The position numbers and the translations under genes were made by a program. Under the pieces are notes generated by a model. The model saw nothing but the letters and a program-made list of their open reading frames with translations, did no database searches and was not told the origin of the DNA. Source: Caldilineaceae bacterium (lineage in GTDB: Bacteria > Chloroflexota > Anaerolineae > Caldilineales > Caldilineaceae). Taken from it: a DNA stretch of 64,000 bases. Each line of letters opens with the position of its first letter. The first letter of the stretch is position 1. Shown piece after piece: positions 62,689 through 64,000 of the stretch. The stretch lies in assembly GCA_020634755.1 (NCBI GenBank), contig JACKBC010000009.1, forward strand, positions 62,001 through 126,000. The letters run 5' to 3'.

Positions 62689-62747
62689 ACGTATTCCTTA
62701 ACCGAATTTTAACGATTGCGAGGCTGGCCGAACAATTTTCTTATAGA

Positions 62748-62785
62748 AAACGCTATTGCTTGCCATTGCGCTCTACTGATAATTC
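62748..62785 (+). repeat. Repeat family B, right-end fragment
   Basis: CGCTATTGCTTGCCATTGCG and CTCTACTGAT only; no left half. Confidence 0.5.
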
Positions 62786-62794
62786 ATATTTATT

Positions 62795-62875
62795 AGGACT
62801 TACGCAGTTGGTCGGTGTGTCGAAGACCTGTCAGGTTTGCAAAACCTGACAGGTCTGGTCAAGTGGGTAAGTCCT
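62795..62875 (+). repeat. Composite repeat: family A ends with family C core
   Basis: Terminal AGGACTTACGCAG and GTAAGTCCT arms of family A enclose the CCTGTCAGGTTT/AAACCTGACAGG palindrome of family C. It stops 2 bp before the pdaD stop codon and separates pdaD from speB. Confidence 0.75.
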
Positions 62876-62877
62876 AT

Positions 62878-63423
62878 CTATATGAGAATAGCCGCCGAGA
62901 TTGTTGTCGTCCACACACCGCCAGAGGCCGCAATGGTGGCCACTGTTTTGCTGGTGGTTTCTACAATTTCGCCACCCATGCCGTACTGCTCTTTGCGTTC
63001 ATTGTAATCTTTCTCGGCATCAAACGGAATGCCCAGGGTCGTGGCCAACATAGTTGCGGCCAGATCTTCAGCATAATCACCGGCCTCTTGCTCTGTCTGT
63101 CCATACGAATGATGTTCAGACAGATACCCATACTTGTCGGCGTCGGCAGGCCGCGCAATGCCAATGGAAGAGGCAATGCGTCGCCCCGGTTCGTTGGTCG
63201 ACATTTCGGCAATCACGGCAAAAACAATTTCACCTGGTTGCAGCAGCGCCAGCCCTTCTTCCCTGCCGATAATTTTGCAGCGCGGCGGAAAGATGGATGA
63301 GACGCGCACCAGATTAAAATGAGCAATTCCAGCTTCACGCAGCGCCATCTCAAAGCTGGTCAGCTTCTCTTTGTGGGTGCCGATGCCGCTGGTCAAAAAT
63401 AGTTTGCGCGGAACTAATCGCAT
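62878..63423 (-). CDS. pdaD: Pyruvoyl-dependent arginine decarboxylase
   Basis: Makes agmatine from arginine, first step of the polyamine path here. 181 residues. The proenzyme cleaves itself at the Ser-Ser in NLVRVSSIFPP (between Ser42 and Ser43), generating the pyruvoyl group on the larger chain. The rest (GEIVFAVIAEMSTNEPGRRI, HHSYGQTEQEAGDYAEDLA) matches the PvlArgDC family. First gene of the pdaD-speB-DHS group. Confidence 0.93.
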   Translation of the reverse strand: MRLVPRKLFLTSGIGTHKEKLTSFEMALREAGIAHFNLVRVSSIFPPRCKIIGREEGLALLQPGEIVFAVIAEMSTNEPGRRIASSIGIARPADADKYGYLSEHHSYGQTEQEAGDYAEDLAATMLATTLGIPFDAEKDYNERKEQYGMGGEIVETTSKTVATIAASGGVWTTTISAAILI

Positions 63424-63621
63424 TTCATAAACCCTTTCATCATATGATCATTCAGCCTATTATCATTCAACGCTGAGTATGCTGAGTATAGTGTCGTTAC
63501 TCATATTTTATCAAACCGAACCCGACGGTTTTGCCAGACGCGAAAACCGCCGATATAGTGTACCATTTTCTAAGGGAACGTACATCTTATGCCCAGTCGT
63601 TTTTGGTTTTTTATTCTGATC

Positions 63622-63704
63622 ACGACTTACGCTGCGCCCGCGGAGCGCCAAGAGTGAACTCGCTCGTATTCGATACTATTTTAGTCAAGGCTTGCGTAAG
63701 TCCT
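63622..63704 (-). repeat. Repeat family A copy, inverted
   Basis: ACGACTTACGCTGCGCCC to AAGGCTTGCGTAAGTCCT; close relative of the copy at 29697. Confidence 0.85.
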
Positions 63705-63847
63705 GCTGATGACAGCCAAAAGGTGAAATAAATGCGTTACCTCGTACGTCTAGAATAGTATATAATGATGCAGAGCAATATACCCCTTGTTGTCGACCCG
63801 TACAAACAACGTTCTACGTTCTGCACCGATTCCATTGTTACTCCAAT

Positions 63848-63890
63848 ACGACTTACATAGCGCCTGTAGACCGCGAAGGGACAACGCATT
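63848..63890 (-). repeat. Repeat family A, half copy
   Basis: ACGACTTACATAGCGCCTGT only; interrupted by the next, oppositely oriented copy. Confidence 0.6.
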
Positions 63891-63895
63891 TAAAT

Positions 63896-63980
63896 GAGGA
63901 CTTACGCAAGCCTAGGGTAAGAATCGCCTTGTAAAAGATCATCTCTTCTGCTGGCGATCAGAGGCGCTGCGTACGTCGTG
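63896..63980 (+). repeat. Repeat family A, full copy
   Basis: AGGACTTACGCAAGCCTAGG to AGAGGCGCTGCGTACGTCGT; nearly identical to the copy at 29071 through the centre (AAGAATCGCCTTGTAAAAGA). Confidence 0.85.
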
Positions 63981-64000
63981 TAAATGCGGCATGACAGCGG

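Larger units (their letters stand above)
63424..64000. other. Intergenic tail with repeats
   Basis: Promoter region of pdaD on the minus strand, then three family A copies. No gene is supported. Confidence 0.5.

Overview
This 64 kb window looks like a chromosomal segment of a heterotrophic Chloroflexota bacterium, probably of the Anaerolineae/Caldilineae type. That is an inference from gene content, not from a marker gene: coenzyme F420 genes (cofD, cofC, a dehydro-F420 reductase-like nitroreductase, an LLM-class oxidoreductase), pyruvoyl arginine decarboxylase with a deoxyhypusine-synthase homologue, large Thr-Pro-rich anchored proteins, SBBP-repeat secreted proteins and SH3b lipoproteins. 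No rRNA, CRISPR array, prophage or transposase gene is visible.

Layout. 0-2.8 kb: Fur/PerR regulator with two 7-1-7 operator boxes, acyl carrier protein, then a gene-poor stretch holding a strongly structured candidate ncRNA with anti-Shine-Dalgarno-like loops. 2.8-7.6 kb (-): SH3b lipoprotein, clan-A glycoside hydrolase, GT39-type glycosyltransferase. 8.2-13.1 kb (+): two paralogous secreted SBBP-repeat proteins. 13.5-15.6 kb (+): htpG. 15.8-19.4 kb (-): F420-type oxidoreductase, small membrane protein, an unusual FAD/[2Fe-2S] fusion of the xanthine dehydrogenase family, DUF1624 membrane protein. 19.8-22.2 kb (+): F420 genes. 22.2-28.9 kb (-): membrane-anchored Cas4-like nuclease, MaoC hydratase, flavin disulfide reductase, VTT protein, CDP-alcohol phosphatidyltransferase, cupin, sugar epimerase, zinc-ribbon protein. 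29-30.6 kb: gene-free cluster of palindromic repeats. 30.6-36.2 kb (+): complete polar amino-acid ABC transporter; its first permease carries what looks like a receptor lobe. 36.3-42.1 kb: M1-like peptidase, MoxR/DUF58 pair, RNase PH. 42.4-42.8 kb: two alanine tRNAs. 43-54 kb (+): membrane and HEAT proteins, SH3b lipoprotein, PucC-like MFS protein, a two-gene unit with a possible clan-CD peptidase, PdtaS/PdtaR two-component pair followed by GT2 and GT39 glycosyltransferases. 54.5-63.4 kb (-): two Thr/Pro-linker membrane proteins and a polyamine cluster (pdaD, speB, DHS-like) followed by an M1 peptidase.

How genes work together. ArgDC makes agmatine, the agmatinase makes putrescine, and the DHS homologue probably acts on it. 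Nitroreductase-CofD-CofC make the F420 core that the neighbouring LLM oxidoreductase could use. PdtaS/PdtaR would regulate by RNA antitermination. Intergenic spaces are loaded with at least five families of short palindromic repeats, several of them between genes that would otherwise form operons; these elements are the most distinctive large-scale property of the window.
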